Positions 37,001 through 45,740 of a stretch of DNA of 64,000 nt are shown in pieces. How positions within the stretch are numbered: position 1 is the first letter of the stretch; each line of letters starts with the position of its first letter. Location of the stretch: NCBI GenBank assembly GCA_040384585.1, contig JAZKJD010000012.1:1-64000 (forward strand). Reading direction: 5' to 3'. The position numbers and the translations under genes are program-made. Origin of the DNA: JAZKJD01 sp040384585. GTDB taxonomy: Bacteria > Pseudomonadota > Gammaproteobacteria > Diplorickettsiales > Diplorickettsiaceae. Below the pieces are notes generated by a model. It saw only the letters and a program-made list of their open reading frames with translations. It did no database searches and had not been told where the DNA came from.

Positions 37001-40000
37001 CTTAGAGAATAGAAAGAGGCGACTCGTTGGGTTATCTTGTCTCGATTCGAATGACAAAGAGGAAATGGATGAAAAAGAGAAAAAAGAATTAATACAGACA
37101 CTATTTCAGTCTAAGGAGATGAAATCAGTCGCGGATAAATTCGTCCAGTTACGTAAGAATAGTCAGGTAATAAAGAATAGTGAGTTCTATCAGGTACTCC
37201 ATAAGATTGTTGGGAAAGCATCTAAAGGGGAGCAAACTGATGCAGATATTAACGATCTTATTGCTAAGGTTAACGATATCGACCTTGCTAGCCTGGATCC
37301 GGCAGTGATAGATATTATTCGCCAAATCCAAGAAGCAGAGGGAGACACAGAACGTGTAAACCATATCATAACGAAGCCGGAGGTATGGGAACAAGTCAGG
37401 ACAGCCACGAGTTGGCTTATGCGTACTCAAATGCTTGGCAATATTATGGGTAATTTGGCAGAGGGTGATGTGAAAACGGCGATGAGCAATTCTGCCGTGA
37501 TAGTGGGTGATGCCATGATAGCAGAGGCAATGAGTGGCCTGACGCCGATAACGTGGTATTTTATGGTCAATAGCGTAGTCGATGACTTTAGAAGATTGAG
37601 TGAAGGGGATACGAGTACCCGTACCCTCGTTAAAACGGCGCTCGATGAAGGCATTTTAGCCTCGTCCATCACTGCGCTTGCTAATCCAGAGTTGGGACCC
37701 GTGGTGGAAGCTCTGATGCTGGGTGAAATAATTTGGCTTGCCGTAGAAAGGGTGGATGAAGAAGACACGCTTATTCATTTAACCCCTTTGGAGAAGCTTG
37801 ATGAAGGGATCAGGGGATTTTTCGGGATGAGCTCCGAAAAATATATTCTGGCGTTAATGAGTGAAAAACAAGCGAATACTATCTTGACTCAAGCGGCTTT
37901 TGATTTCCTAAAAAAACACCCAGAGATACGATCTATTGTTTTTCCTAGCGGGAAGCTGGTGTCTACGGATAAAAAAAATAATTGTCACAGAGAATGCAGA
38001 TTTTCTCCATCAGGCTTGTTTAGCTCCAGGAAGATGATTTGTAAGCCAGTGTGCGATGATGAGACAGTACTACAGATAGACGAAAATAATAGCATATGGC
38101 TTGATAGAAAAGAAGACAATATTTATTTACGCCGCTCAAGACCCGATCGTCCCAACACGACTACAGAATTATTTTGTCTGCCTTCTTACCCAAGTACCTG
38201 TTCTTCCATGATATCTGAGATTTGTCCTAACGGAAGATCATCAGATATGATGCGCGATTATGATGATATTGCTAGCGTAGCCCACCTTTGTATCAATGCC
38301 ATAGGTTTGTCTTTAAAAGAAAACACTGGTAATTATACCTTTATTGCCTTAGATAATGGAAATGATACCGCCTATGGTCCCTTAGAGGCGCCTAGTATTA
38401 TCTTGGTTAAAGAAGGAAATAAGCAATTTTATGGAGGTGATGAGGACGATGAGTTTATTTTAATAGCGAATAAAACGACAGGAATACTGGATGGAAGAGG
38501 TGGAACTAGTAATAAATTAGACCTGGCTCAGTTTGCTTTATTAGCCGATCATCTAAGGGTTAACGCCATAACAGATTCTTTATCATCTTCTGATTATTCC
38601 AGGGATGAATCACTGGCTGTAAAAAATATACAGCATATTTATGGGAGAGAGAACAAAACAGATCACATAGCATGTAGCTGCTATACTCAATACGTAGATG
38701 GAAGAGGGGGTAAAGATTTTACAAGCCCTGATATTATTATCGTCCCTCCTGATTGTCCAGAGGACGCTCGCATAAAAGTGGTTTTTAGACCTAATACGAG
38801 ATTACTTAATCGTGATTTGTCCGGTAGGGTAGATTATATCATACCGTCAGGTCCTGCTCATCTCATTTTGAGTCAATTTCCAGGACAGGGTCAGATAGAC
38901 TATACGGCTAATTTCAATGTTCTCTTTGCAGATCGACGGGGTACGGAGGTCCGTAAGCATCCCGTTAGAAACAATTATTATAACCTGATATTCACTTACC
39001 CGCTTGCTGATTTAGTGAGCATCAATCTATCTAAAGCGGAATCCTGTATTACTTTTAATTTTAAGCGTGGAACAAACGAAGAGCTAGTCTATTCGAAATA
39101 TATTGGTGTTGATACCCTTGTCGTTAATTGTAGATTATTGAATACGATGATGACTATAAATATAAAAAACGAGGATATCACCATACAACATGTTACGAAC
39201 AAATATTTTGACTCTTTAGATGAGATTGTTGGAGATTATCTACCGTTGACACAACAGTACCATGCAACAATGACGGTTGCTACACGGGATGCTACGGTTC
39301 GAATGGGTAAAGCCGGCAGTATTGCTGTCATAATGAAAGCGGATGAATTTGATATAGCGGATCGTACCATGAGGACGTGGGTAATAAGCTATTTTTTAGA
39401 GATAGCAAACCGATTGAATGCCACGATTACCTTTCAATCGCCTCATAACGCTATGGTCATAGGTCATGGTGGCCACGAGATATTTTTTAGTGATCCGAAA
39501 CGTCATAACTATTTCCTTGGCAATGGGGGTGAGAATGTATATATCATTAATTTGCCTAAAGTCAAACGAGAGATGACGCATAAAGTTATGATCTATCCTA
39601 GTGCTGATAATCGATCTATCGATTCATTAGATTTATGTCAGTTAGCGGGCGTAACAAAAAAAATAGAGGTATTTAATCAGTTCGATAATTTATTTATTCG
39701 TTTGAGAATAAAAGACAGCGAAGGGGATATATCGAGAACGGTAATTATAAAAATACGAGATGGAGTCTATTGGCATAGGAGACTCCATGTTTACGTCAAT
39801 GCGTCAGTCGCACTGAAGTTTAAACGGAGGAGGCGGTATCTCAAGGGACAGAAGTTTGCTTATTGGAGATTAAAACCTATTCCTGCGTTACAAAACGCGG
39901 CAGTGATTTTAACTAACCTTTTTAGAGTTTATCGACCCAATCAGGAACAAGACTTAGAGATTTATCATAATCAGCCTACTATTACACACCAAATTGGCGT

Positions 40001-41228
40001 CGTTGATTTGGGAGATAAATTACTATCCGACTTTGAGATAAAGATGACGGGTTCCAATCTGGTGTTATCCACTTATGATTATGCCATGATAATAGCAAAC
40101 TGGAAGTACAGCCCAGAAGCGAGAGAGATGCTATTTGTTTTTAATGGCTCCATTCTTAATACGCATTGTGTTGCGGCAGGCTGTGGCCCAGAGCATCTGA
40201 TAACGGAATTTGATAGAATAAAAACAGCACAGCACCCTATCATAAACAGTAGCAATCCTACAGAAGATAGTGTCAGTACGCTACTAGCGGATGTATCTTC
40301 TCGAAACAAAAGAGCGTTACTGTTTGGAATAAATCCAGCGCAGACAAGGTTATCGAAATACCTATGTCTGAAGAAAGCAGATGAAACAAAGCGGTGTCAG
40401 TGGGTGCCTGTGATACGCTTGTCAGCTTCCTCTGGCCGATCGAAAGAGAGACCACAAGCTTTTACTCGTGTGCGGATATACCCAGTGACCATTTTAGAGC
40501 GGTTGAGTCTCGAAGCAATAACAGGAATGCTTAGTGGTTTTACTCACTTTGAGGTGGATCAATTCATTAGGTATCTGGAGCAGCGATATCCCGATTACCA
40601 GGGAAGCAGGTGCCTGACCGTCATGGATACCGTCTTACAGGCTTCACTAAGTTCGGCGGTGAGTTTGGTGCGCTACCCTATTAGTGGACCTAGTCGTTTC
40701 GCAGAGGATAGTGATGATAATGCCACTAGTTTAGGGTTTTATTTCGGAACTAATCTCTGCTTGGGCCTTATACTCAAGTCACTGTCTGCGGGTGTCGATG
40801 CCCTACTCGAAAAAAGCCATCTATCCCAAACGACTTCAAACGTCATCTCAATGCTTATCTCATACTCATTTTATTTCTTCTCGCTAGGGATGTTATTGTC
40901 TAGTAAAGACTTTGAGCAAAATCCATGCCTGGCGGCATCCGCTTATCTACTGAAGGTGTCGGCGGGTATCGCTACCTATCAATTGCTAGGTTATCTTTAT
41001 GCGAGAGAAGCGGATCAATCTCAAAAAAACCTACTAAATTCAAGTCAGGATGACGTCACGGCGAATGGAAGCGATGATGTGGAAGAATCGATTCCAGCGA
41101 ACGATTTTTTTTATGGTGCTCATTTTTGTAGGAGGAATTCTAATGCTTTTACTTTTTTTGCGTCAAACGAAAACATTTTTTCTGACTCTTCTACTAGCGA
41201 CGCTGCCGTTTTTAACAGGAACCGGTGA
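34035..41228 (+). CDS. Giant ankyrin-repeat, TcdA/TcdB-pore-like toxin family protein
   Basis: 2397 residues with AAAGGAG ten bases before the ATG. Visible layout: (1) residues 28-137 and 232-330, two copies of one domain, each with a LLFLFADT or VLFLFADT core and a GG(C/Y)-hydrophobic end; (2) ankyrin repeats about 486-640 (DKTLLNYAVHY, GNTPLHLSA) and 862-972 (GRTVLHHL, GNTPLSLA); (3) about 1115-1300, a helical region with hydrophobic stretches leading into HLTPLEKLDEGIRGFFGM, resembling the TcdA/TcdB-type pore-forming segment of large Wolbachia and Rickettsiella toxins; (4) 1300-2000, Cys-containing and beta-rich, with an RTX-like GGDEDDEF...DGRGG near 1467; (5) three hydrophobic stretches near 2235-2323. 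No signal peptide. Assignment is by remembered family resemblance. It stands alone and a MITE-like fragment follows its stop. Confidence 0.65.
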   Translation: MPNNEYEFKNIPRASLTVEQQPIPTADNRVVEWSHLYNEEQITTNPNLLFLFADTREIKYREGVDSPLAYFKLRPGSQVAMGRRFDRVRADGSGGNMIAMAIENCADISTEKFRDFIKRQFRPLKNWVRSGGCVVIPSKSRGTAKITRNHDTLRILQASGKLRIIQHEIRELIILGKEDCTYVESAERKRLLYGMQEKQRQGYQRWGIEQPRSSDDSPLIQDINRFGLREGNRVVRWNLPISFVKDALLSDPNVLFLFADTPQNLYSGKVGGVLADHIGDYQGDNLISIPLIFNDDDIPSLDEFQYLIKKIFKPIIEYVRQGGYLKILPFVHHSLSFHHSHSPAGPVFFFELNLSGDKGLFERISKATQEAKRQGVTQKKYVGSLKKFVLPRFMRGIAHELTTAGHESVIDTPDLPALIEGLNNNILKDAMFFTLLEENIRSFLNPYRVFESHVKAGEMVLAREEFDRLLALRLERFPELRILNHVDYNDKTLLNYAVHYKQLVFVQRLGEEGADFNQANDMGVTVLHQMAVTYKALQGELAPHEPKIIETQIAEAVVAKIGSVLTKDRRGNTPLHLSAGSNNVAALRWFLKQSRLFSDTYPLQIENDAGYTVIGIAIITKHLETLKTILLFAEPEGTMSIGHSDNIQRLFEHHILNPIGLLAKVMDAIQIDMAWIFTEVGRFDRGEIASISARECKRRFSLHEELIDKFLLIFRESFFLDNLFPKRLITDNRLQFTLLNLALFYYQKYRRLDPRSEVTANYKKMLESLEKEFLERLKKTQTIVNNLKEVVALVVAVDKVSLSSLNIEAIEIENFNFAETFSYDENVIFEEYNFERMAMEGNPGLVDWDDLEVDQIFGSDIFELQQAIKDREFERAEKLLEKGNINAGNINRADRDGRTVLHHLMEAFKEDDPSVPAEFSLNFVELALLERILLLSPDINQEDNNGNTPLSLARDVMTATGDTLLLDQLNAYVVRREEEGGSSSAKQQCLENRKRRLVGLSCLDSNDKEEMDEKEKKELIQTLFQSKEMKSVADKFVQLRKNSQVIKNSEFYQVLHKIVGKASKGEQTDADINDLIAKVNDIDLASLDPAVIDIIRQIQEAEGDTERVNHIITKPEVWEQVRTATSWLMRTQMLGNIMGNLAEGDVKTAMSNSAVIVGDAMIAEAMSGLTPITWYFMVNSVVDDFRRLSEGDTSTRTLVKTALDEGILASSITALANPELGPVVEALMLGEIIWLAVERVDEEDTLIHLTPLEKLDEGIRGFFGMSSEKYILALMSEKQANTILTQAAFDFLKKHPEIRSIVFPSGKLVSTDKKNNCHRECRFSPSGLFSSRKMICKPVCDDETVLQIDENNSIWLDRKEDNIYLRRSRPDRPNTTTELFCLPSYPSTCSSMISEICPNGRSSDMMRDYDDIASVAHLCINAIGLSLKENTGNYTFIALDNGNDTAYGPLEAPSIILVKEGNKQFYGGDEDDEFILIANKTTGILDGRGGTSNKLDLAQFALLADHLRVNAITDSLSSSDYSRDESLAVKNIQHIYGRENKTDHIACSCYTQYVDGRGGKDFTSPDIIIVPPDCPEDARIKVVFRPNTRLLNRDLSGRVDYIIPSGPAHLILSQFPGQGQIDYTANFNVLFADRRGTEVRKHPVRNNYYNLIFTYPLADLVSINLSKAESCITFNFKRGTNEELVYSKYIGVDTLVVNCRLLNTMMTINIKNEDITIQHVTNKYFDSLDEIVGDYLPLTQQYHATMTVATRDATVRMGKAGSIAVIMKADEFDIADRTMRTWVISYFLEIANRLNATITFQSPHNAMVIGHGGHEIFFSDPKRHNYFLGNGGENVYIINLPKVKREMTHKVMIYPSADNRSIDSLDLCQLAGVTKKIEVFNQFDNLFIRLRIKDSEGDISRTVIIKIRDGVYWHRRLHVYVNASVALKFKRRRRYLKGQKFAYWRLKPIPALQNAAVILTNLFRVYRPNQEQDLEIYHNQPTITHQIGVVDLGDKLLSDFEIKMTGSNLVLSTYDYAMIIANWKYSPEAREMLFVFNGSILNTHCVAAGCGPEHLITEFDRIKTAQHPIINSSNPTEDSVSTLLADVSSRNKRALLFGINPAQTRLSKYLCLKKADETKRCQWVPVIRLSASSGRSKERPQAFTRVRIYPVTILERLSLEAITGMLSGFTHFEVDQFIRYLEQRYPDYQGSRCLTVMDTVLQASLSSAVSLVRYPISGPSRFAEDSDDNATSLGFYFGTNLCLGLILKSLSAGVDALLEKSHLSQTTSNVISMLISYSFYFFSLGMLLSSKDFEQNPCLAASAYLLKVSAGIATYQLLGYLYAREADQSQKNLLNSSQDDVTANGSDDVEESIPANDFFYGAHFCRRNSNAFTFFASNENIFSDSSTSDAAVFNRNR

Positions 41229-41252
41229 AAATAAAATAATAGAATAGCGCCA

Positions 41253-41336
41253 GTGAAACGCTCAATTTTTTCTGGATGGCCACGACCTCACTGACGTTTC
41301 GGCCTCGCCATGACGGGCTATTTTTATTTTTTGTAC
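41253..41336 (-). repeat. MITE-like dispersed repeat, copy C (half, inverted)
   Basis: Read on the minus strand this is the left half of the 208-bp element (GTACAAAAAATAAAAATAG through CCATCCAGAAAAAAT). It begins 24 bases after the giant gene's stop codon; the GC-rich palindrome and right end are missing. Confidence 0.8.
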
Positions 41337-41390
41337 TATGACAGAGTAAAAATAGCATAGAGGCCGTAGCGTTAAACAAATTTCAAGGAT

Positions 41391-42476
41391 ATGAATAAAT
41401 TACCGCCAGGAAGGCTCTTAATCATTTGTACACGGCGAATAGGTGATGTTTTATTGGTGACTCCTTTAATTCGAACCTTTAAACGGCATTGGCCCAACAC
41501 GAAAATTGATCTATTAGTCTTTGAAGGGACAGAATCTATTCTAGTGGCTAATCCGGATATTAACGCCATTATCAGCGTTGCAGAACATCCTACTTTTTTC
41601 TCGCATTACCGTATAATAAAAAAAATTTTTCGTGCCTATACCTTGGCTGTTTCTACACAGGTTGGAGATAAAGCGACTTTATATGCCTTTTTTGCAGCAC
41701 GCTATCGTATTGGTATGTTAGGTGATGATAAAAGTCGTTGGTGGAAGTCCTTATTACTTTCCGATGCAGTAGAATTTGACAATGTAAGCACGCATACTGT
41801 GTTAATGAACTTACGTTTAGCGGAAATTTTACAATTAACTCCTTTTCCTGAAATAGTGCTTGCTTGGAGTAAAAAAGATGCTGAGATTGTTTCTCAGTGC
41901 ATTGATATAAAAAATAAGAATTTAGCTGTGTTGCATGTATTACCTAAATTTTCTTATAAAGAATGGGTTAAGCAGGGTTGGTTACATTTGGCGAATTGGT
42001 TACAACAAAACGGCTATACGCTCGTTTTTACCGGTGATAAAACCCAAGAAGAAAAAAAAATAGTCAGTGAGATTCTCGATCAATTACATGGCGCAGCGAT
42101 TAATATGGTGGGTTGTTTGAGCTTAAATCAGCTGGCTTTTTTATTAAGTTACAGCAAAATTTATATCGGTCCTGATACCGTGGTGACGCATATGGCAGCC
42201 GCTTTAGGTGTACCGACGGTGGCGTTGTTTGGGCCAAGTAATCCAGTGAAATGGGGACCTTGGCCAAAGGCCTGGAGTTCGACAAATCCTTTTATATTGA
42301 TAGGCTCGCAACAACGAAACAATGTTTACTTAATTCAGGGAGCGGGCTCTTGTGTTCCCTGTTTCAAAGAAGGTTGCGATAGCCATATCAATAGCCGAAG
42401 TCGATGTTTAGAAAATTTGGCTGTAGAGCAGGTGATTACTGCAGTACGTTTAGTGACTGGAACGCATGTATCGTAA
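41391..42476 (+). CDS. Glycosyltransferase family 9 (heptosyltransferase-like)
   Basis: GT9 enzyme of the WaaF/WaaC/WaaQ type, adding heptose or a similar sugar to the inner LPS core at the cytoplasmic face. 361 residues. Two Rossmann domains are visible: N-terminal LLIICTRRIGDVLLVTPLI (acceptor side) and C-terminal IGPDTVVTHMAAALGVPTVALFGPSNPVKWGPW, the diagnostic ADP-heptose site. A Cys-rich patch lies near the C-terminus (CVPCFKEGC). First of three consecutive LPS-core/O-antigen genes. Which heptose or position is used cannot be read from sequence. Confidence 0.88.
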   Translation: MNKLPPGRLLIICTRRIGDVLLVTPLIRTFKRHWPNTKIDLLVFEGTESILVANPDINAIISVAEHPTFFSHYRIIKKIFRAYTLAVSTQVGDKATLYAFFAARYRIGMLGDDKSRWWKSLLLSDAVEFDNVSTHTVLMNLRLAEILQLTPFPEIVLAWSKKDAEIVSQCIDIKNKNLAVLHVLPKFSYKEWVKQGWLHLANWLQQNGYTLVFTGDKTQEEKKIVSEILDQLHGAAINMVGCLSLNQLAFLLSYSKIYIGPDTVVTHMAAALGVPTVALFGPSNPVKWGPWPKAWSSTNPFILIGSQQRNNVYLIQGAGSCVPCFKEGCDSHINSRSRCLENLAVEQVITAVRLVTGTHVS

Positions 42477-42562
42477 GCGTTTTTTTAGTTTGATTTCTAA
42501 AGAAGCTCTCCTGTATTCTCTTTTTACAGAATCTATACCGCTTGTATTTAAAAATTTCCAAA

Positions 42563-43315
42563 ATGTTAACCTTAAGTGTCATTATTATTACAAAAGATGC
42601 AGAAGACGATATTCGTCGATGTCTAGAATCCGTGAAGTGGGCCGATGAAATTATTGTATTGGATTCAGGGAGTCGCGATAATACCGTAGAAATTTGCTCT
42701 GAATATACAGCGAACGTTTTTTCTACGGACTGGCCTGGATTTGGTATCCAAAAAAATCGTGCCTTAGCCAAAGCACAAGGAGAGTGGATATTATCGATAG
42801 ATGCTGATGAAGTACTCAGCGATGCATTAAGAGATAAAATAAAACAAATTGTTAATAATCCTAAGGTTCGCAAAGAAGCCTATGCAATAAAGCGAGTTTC
42901 CTATTTTTGTGAAAAAAAAATTAACTACGGTGATTGGGGCCACGACAATGTTGTGCGCTTATTTCGAAATCAAGCAAGGATTCAATTTAGTCCTGTTATT
43001 GTTCATGAACGCTTAGTCGGTTATTCTCAATTAGGCTACGTAAAACAAGTCATTTTTCACCATACGATAAAAAATATCAGCCAAGTGTTAAGCAAATTAG
43101 AACACTATTCGACATCTGGTGCTCAGCTTGCATATCAACAGCATAAAAAATCCAGCTTGTTTACAGCGATTTCACATGGGTTATGGTGTTTTATTCGAGG
43201 CTATTTTTTACGTTGTGGTTTTCTCGATGGTCGTGAAGGATTTATCATAGCGTTTTCCAACGCCTTAGGTGTTTTTTATCGCTATATAAAATTAATTTAT
43301 TTGTATAAAGACTAG
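42563..43315 (+). CDS. Glycosyltransferase family 2, WaaE/KdtX-like
   Basis: GT2 enzyme of the LPS-core beta-glucosyltransferase group. ATG 42563 is chosen over an upstream in-frame TTG (42542) because it opens directly at LTLSVIIITKDAEDD. 250 residues: nucleotide-binding fold with LDSGSRDNT, DxD-type metal motif SIDADE, and the helical C-terminal region with LVGYSQLGYVKQVIFHHT, YFLRCGFLDGREG characteristic of WaaE-like proteins. Lies 86 bp after the GT9 gene and 5 bp before waaL. Confidence 0.88.
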   Translation: MLTLSVIIITKDAEDDIRRCLESVKWADEIIVLDSGSRDNTVEICSEYTANVFSTDWPGFGIQKNRALAKAQGEWILSIDADEVLSDALRDKIKQIVNNPKVRKEAYAIKRVSYFCEKKINYGDWGHDNVVRLFRNQARIQFSPVIVHERLVGYSQLGYVKQVIFHHTIKNISQVLSKLEHYSTSGAQLAYQQHKKSSLFTAISHGLWCFIRGYFLRCGFLDGREGFIIAFSNALGVFYRYIKLIYLYKD

Positions 43316-43320
43316 GTGTC

Positions 43321-44529
43321 ATGGAAACATCGCCGTCAGGATTTAGAAATTGTTTAAAACACGTAAGTCAAATTTTTGCGATTATCACGGCATTGGTATT
43401 GCCTTTGTCAACAGCGGCACTGGAAGTTTTTTTTACAGCCAGTATTCTTTGTTGTTTATGCGCTGGAGAATGGCGTAAGCAATACGAGATTCTACGGATG
43501 AATCCTCTTGCTTTTATGTTTCTGGTTTTTTTTGCGCTGTTTGTGGTGGGTCTTAGCTACACAGAAGCGCCGCTACCAGCGGCCCTACATACACTGCTTA
43601 AATATAGCAAATTTTTATTCGGCTTTTTTTTATTTTCTATTTTTGCAGATGAAAAAACAGCGCGCTACGCGAGTTTTTCTTTTTTAGTGGCGGTAACCCT
43701 AACGCTATTACTTTCTTATTGCAAATTTTTTGCAGCTTACGATTTTTTACGTAAATTTCCTAATGACTCCGGAGTTTTTAAGGATCACATTTTTACCGGA
43801 TTTATACTGGCGTTTGGCAGTTACTGTTATGCTTTGATAGCATTTTCAGAAAAAAAATGGCGTTTAACTGCCATCGTTTTATTTTTACTGGCCGTTTATG
43901 ATGTCCTGTTTATCAACATGGGTCGTTCGGGATATATCGTTTTTATTAGCTTATTCCTATTATTAGGTTGGCAGCAGTTTCATTGGAAAGGGTTTGCTGT
44001 GGCGTTGGTAATCACTATTTTTTTAGTTGCTAGTACATTGTACTTTTCAGCAAATTTCGATGATCGTCTTTCTATTACGCAGCATGATATTCAACAATAC
44101 GATAAAGGGACAATGGATACTTCTATTGGATTACGTCTAAGTTTCTATAAAAATAGTTTGCAGTTATTGCGTCAACATCCTTGGATAGGCACAGGGACGG
44201 GTGGTTTTGCGCAAGCTTATGCTAAAGTAGAAGATCGCTGGATGACAACGAATCCGCATAACGAATATCTAAATATAGCGGTTCAGTTTGGTTTACTAGG
44301 AATCATCGTGCTGTTATCTCTATTTTTCATCCATTGGCATGAGAGTTTTCGATTAGCCACTATGAGGAAAAATTTTGCGCAAGCCGTCTTAGTTTCTATT
44401 GCTGTGGGTTCTTTATTTAATTCCTGGCTAATGGATGTCACGCAAGGTTGCTTTTATGTGTTTTTTACGGTCTTAGCCTTTAGCAAGCCTTGTAAATTAT
44501 CTAGCAACGCTACTTCAAACGCATCTTAG
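43321..44529 (+). CDS. O-antigen ligase/polymerase family protein (WaaL-like)
   Basis: Polytopic membrane protein (402 residues, about ten to twelve hydrophobic helices) of the Wzy_C/WaaL family. The periplasmic loop near residues 245-320 has the conserved GTGTGGFAQAY and NPHNEYLNIAVQFGLLG, the signature of O-antigen ligases. It would attach undecaprenyl-linked O-antigen to the lipid A core. Its position after two core glycosyltransferases favours ligase over polymerase. The 3' end overlaps the convergent protease-like gene by 20 bp. Confidence 0.88.
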   Translation: METSPSGFRNCLKHVSQIFAIITALVLPLSTAALEVFFTASILCCLCAGEWRKQYEILRMNPLAFMFLVFFALFVVGLSYTEAPLPAALHTLLKYSKFLFGFFLFSIFADEKTARYASFSFLVAVTLTLLLSYCKFFAAYDFLRKFPNDSGVFKDHIFTGFILAFGSYCYALIAFSEKKWRLTAIVLFLLAVYDVLFINMGRSGYIVFISLFLLLGWQQFHWKGFAVALVITIFLVASTLYFSANFDDRLSITQHDIQQYDKGTMDTSIGLRLSFYKNSLQLLRQHPWIGTGTGGFAQAYAKVEDRWMTTNPHNEYLNIAVQFGLLGIIVLLSLFFIHWHESFRLATMRKNFAQAVLVSIAVGSLFNSWLMDVTQGCFYVFFTVLAFSKPCKLSSNATSNAS

Positions 44530-45463
44530 CTTCTGTCCCTAAAGTCGTTTCCTCGTTATCTGCTGCTTCTACACATTTATGATTTCCTAAAAAAATAGTA
44601 TTTCCATTACTTTTCTTAGTGTCATCTGAATTTATGGACGTAGAACCTTCAGAATTGTTTTCTACTATTAGAAAATCGTCATTTTCGTCTACAGTAAATT
44701 TTTCCTTAGATTTTCCCTTAAAATAATTCTCACACGCTTCCTTATTCCATGGAATATTTTCACCCGAGTCGACTGATATATTCTTCCATGGAGTAGCTTC
44801 AGCCGGGCTGGCTAATATAGTACTTTGTTCAAGATTTTTCTTGATTATTTCCCCTATGGGATCTTCACCTTTCCCTGTTAATTCAGTCAAAGAACAAGAA
44901 ATATTTTTTAATCCTCTACTACTCCATGAATTTAATATTTCTTTAATATAATGATAGACAAAAAAAGTACAAGAATAATTATCAGATTGTTTAGCATAAT
45001 TATTATATCTAAGCTGGTAACCCTGTTTCTTTAAATTCTTTAAACAATTCGGATAAAAAAGATTATGCCACCAAGATTGTGAATCATGGATATTTATTTC
45101 TTTTTTACCATTATCAAGAGTAACCTCTACCAAAACACAATGTTTCTTCCATAAGCGTGATTGCATTAAGGGAATTAATAAAGTAGTTTTTTGTTTTGAA
45201 CTAACATGATTATCTTGATTAAATTTACAGATAAGATCATTAATATACTTAAGGTTTTCTCTTTTCTGCTGTTTTTTAACATCGGAAACCGCTTGGAAAA
45301 TAAAAATAGGTGTTGTATCGTTTGAAATTTTTTTAAAGTCAATTGGCAATTTTTCTACAATTATCGATCCTTCTTCAAGGGCATAATTTTTACTCAGTAT
45401 GTAAGCTACATTCAAATTATTTAATTGGGTAGGATTTAATCGCGAAGTATAGGGAACAGGCAT
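44510..45463 (-). CDS. Predicted clan CE (ULP1-like) cysteine protease, effector candidate
   Basis: 317 residues from ATG 45463, which has AGAGG six bases upstream (an in-frame TTG two codons earlier is possible). The centre matches the Ulp1/adenain-type catalytic layout: His108 in KKHCVLVEV, Asp127 in INIHDSQSWW, Gln159 and Cys165 in KQSDNYSCTFFVYHY. Q-to-C spacing of six and H-to-D spacing of 19 fit deubiquitinases and deSUMOylases of clan CE, used as effectors by intracellular bacteria. The C-terminal 120 residues are polar and disordered (ENNSEGSTSINSDDTKK). No signal peptide. Upstream is a PmrA-box-like repeat. The family call is from motifs only; acetyltransferase activity of the YopJ branch is an alternative. 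Confidence 0.65.
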   Translation of the reverse strand: MPVPYTSRLNPTQLNNLNVAYILSKNYALEEGSIIVEKLPIDFKKISNDTTPIFIFQAVSDVKKQQKRENLKYINDLICKFNQDNHVSSKQKTTLLIPLMQSRLWKKHCVLVEVTLDNGKKEINIHDSQSWWHNLFYPNCLKNLKKQGYQLRYNNYAKQSDNYSCTFFVYHYIKEILNSWSSRGLKNISCSLTELTGKGEDPIGEIIKKNLEQSTILASPAEATPWKNISVDSGENIPWNKEACENYFKGKSKEKFTVDENDDFLIVENNSEGSTSINSDDTKKSNGNTIFLGNHKCVEAADNEETTLGTEAKMRLK

Positions 45464-45477
45464 GGCCAACCTCTATT

Positions 45478-45533
45478 TTAATATTAATTTTTGTAAACCG
45501 TTGTGAACGTTTAATATTAAAGAATTATTAAAG
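45478..45533 (-). promoter_or_regulatory. PmrA-box-like repeat and paired TTAATATTAA palindromes
   Basis: On the minus strand CTTTAAT occurs twice at exactly 11-bp spacing (complements of 45527-45533 and 45516-45522), matching the direct-repeat layout of PmrA operators. The 10-bp palindrome TTAATATTAA overlaps the second copy (45511-45520) and recurs at 45478-45487, 33 bp away. All lie within 70 bases upstream of the protease-like gene. Confidence 0.45.
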
Positions 45534-45628
45534 GCAGTTCTAAAAATTGCCCTTTTCTCAGCGCATATATGGACTTGCTCTACATTGCAAGATCACTGTG
45601 CACAAGATTTTAAAATTTTTAGTGCGCT

Positions 45629-45645
45629 TTTAACAAAAGTTTAAG
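45629..45645 (+). promoter_or_regulatory. PmrA-box-like repeat upstream of proline-rich gene
   Basis: TTTAAC (45629-45634) and TTTAAG (45640-45645) are spaced by 11 bp; a third TTTAAC follows directly. It lies 96 bp before the start of the proline-rich gene. Weaker than the other two sites because the flanks are AT-rich. Confidence 0.35.
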
Positions 45646-45740
45646 TTTAACACGCTACGCTATGCGCCAATGGAATTGAGGTAGTTAAATTTTTTTACAA
45701 AAAGGAGTTAGTAAAGATAATTCAAGAGGTTTTATTGATT

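Noticed and set aside
41050..41247. 65-codon plus-strand frame with hydrophobic stretch inside the giant gene's 3' end
   Set aside because: Overlaps the giant coding frame almost completely and has no supporting ribosome site; noted only because it looks membrane-like.
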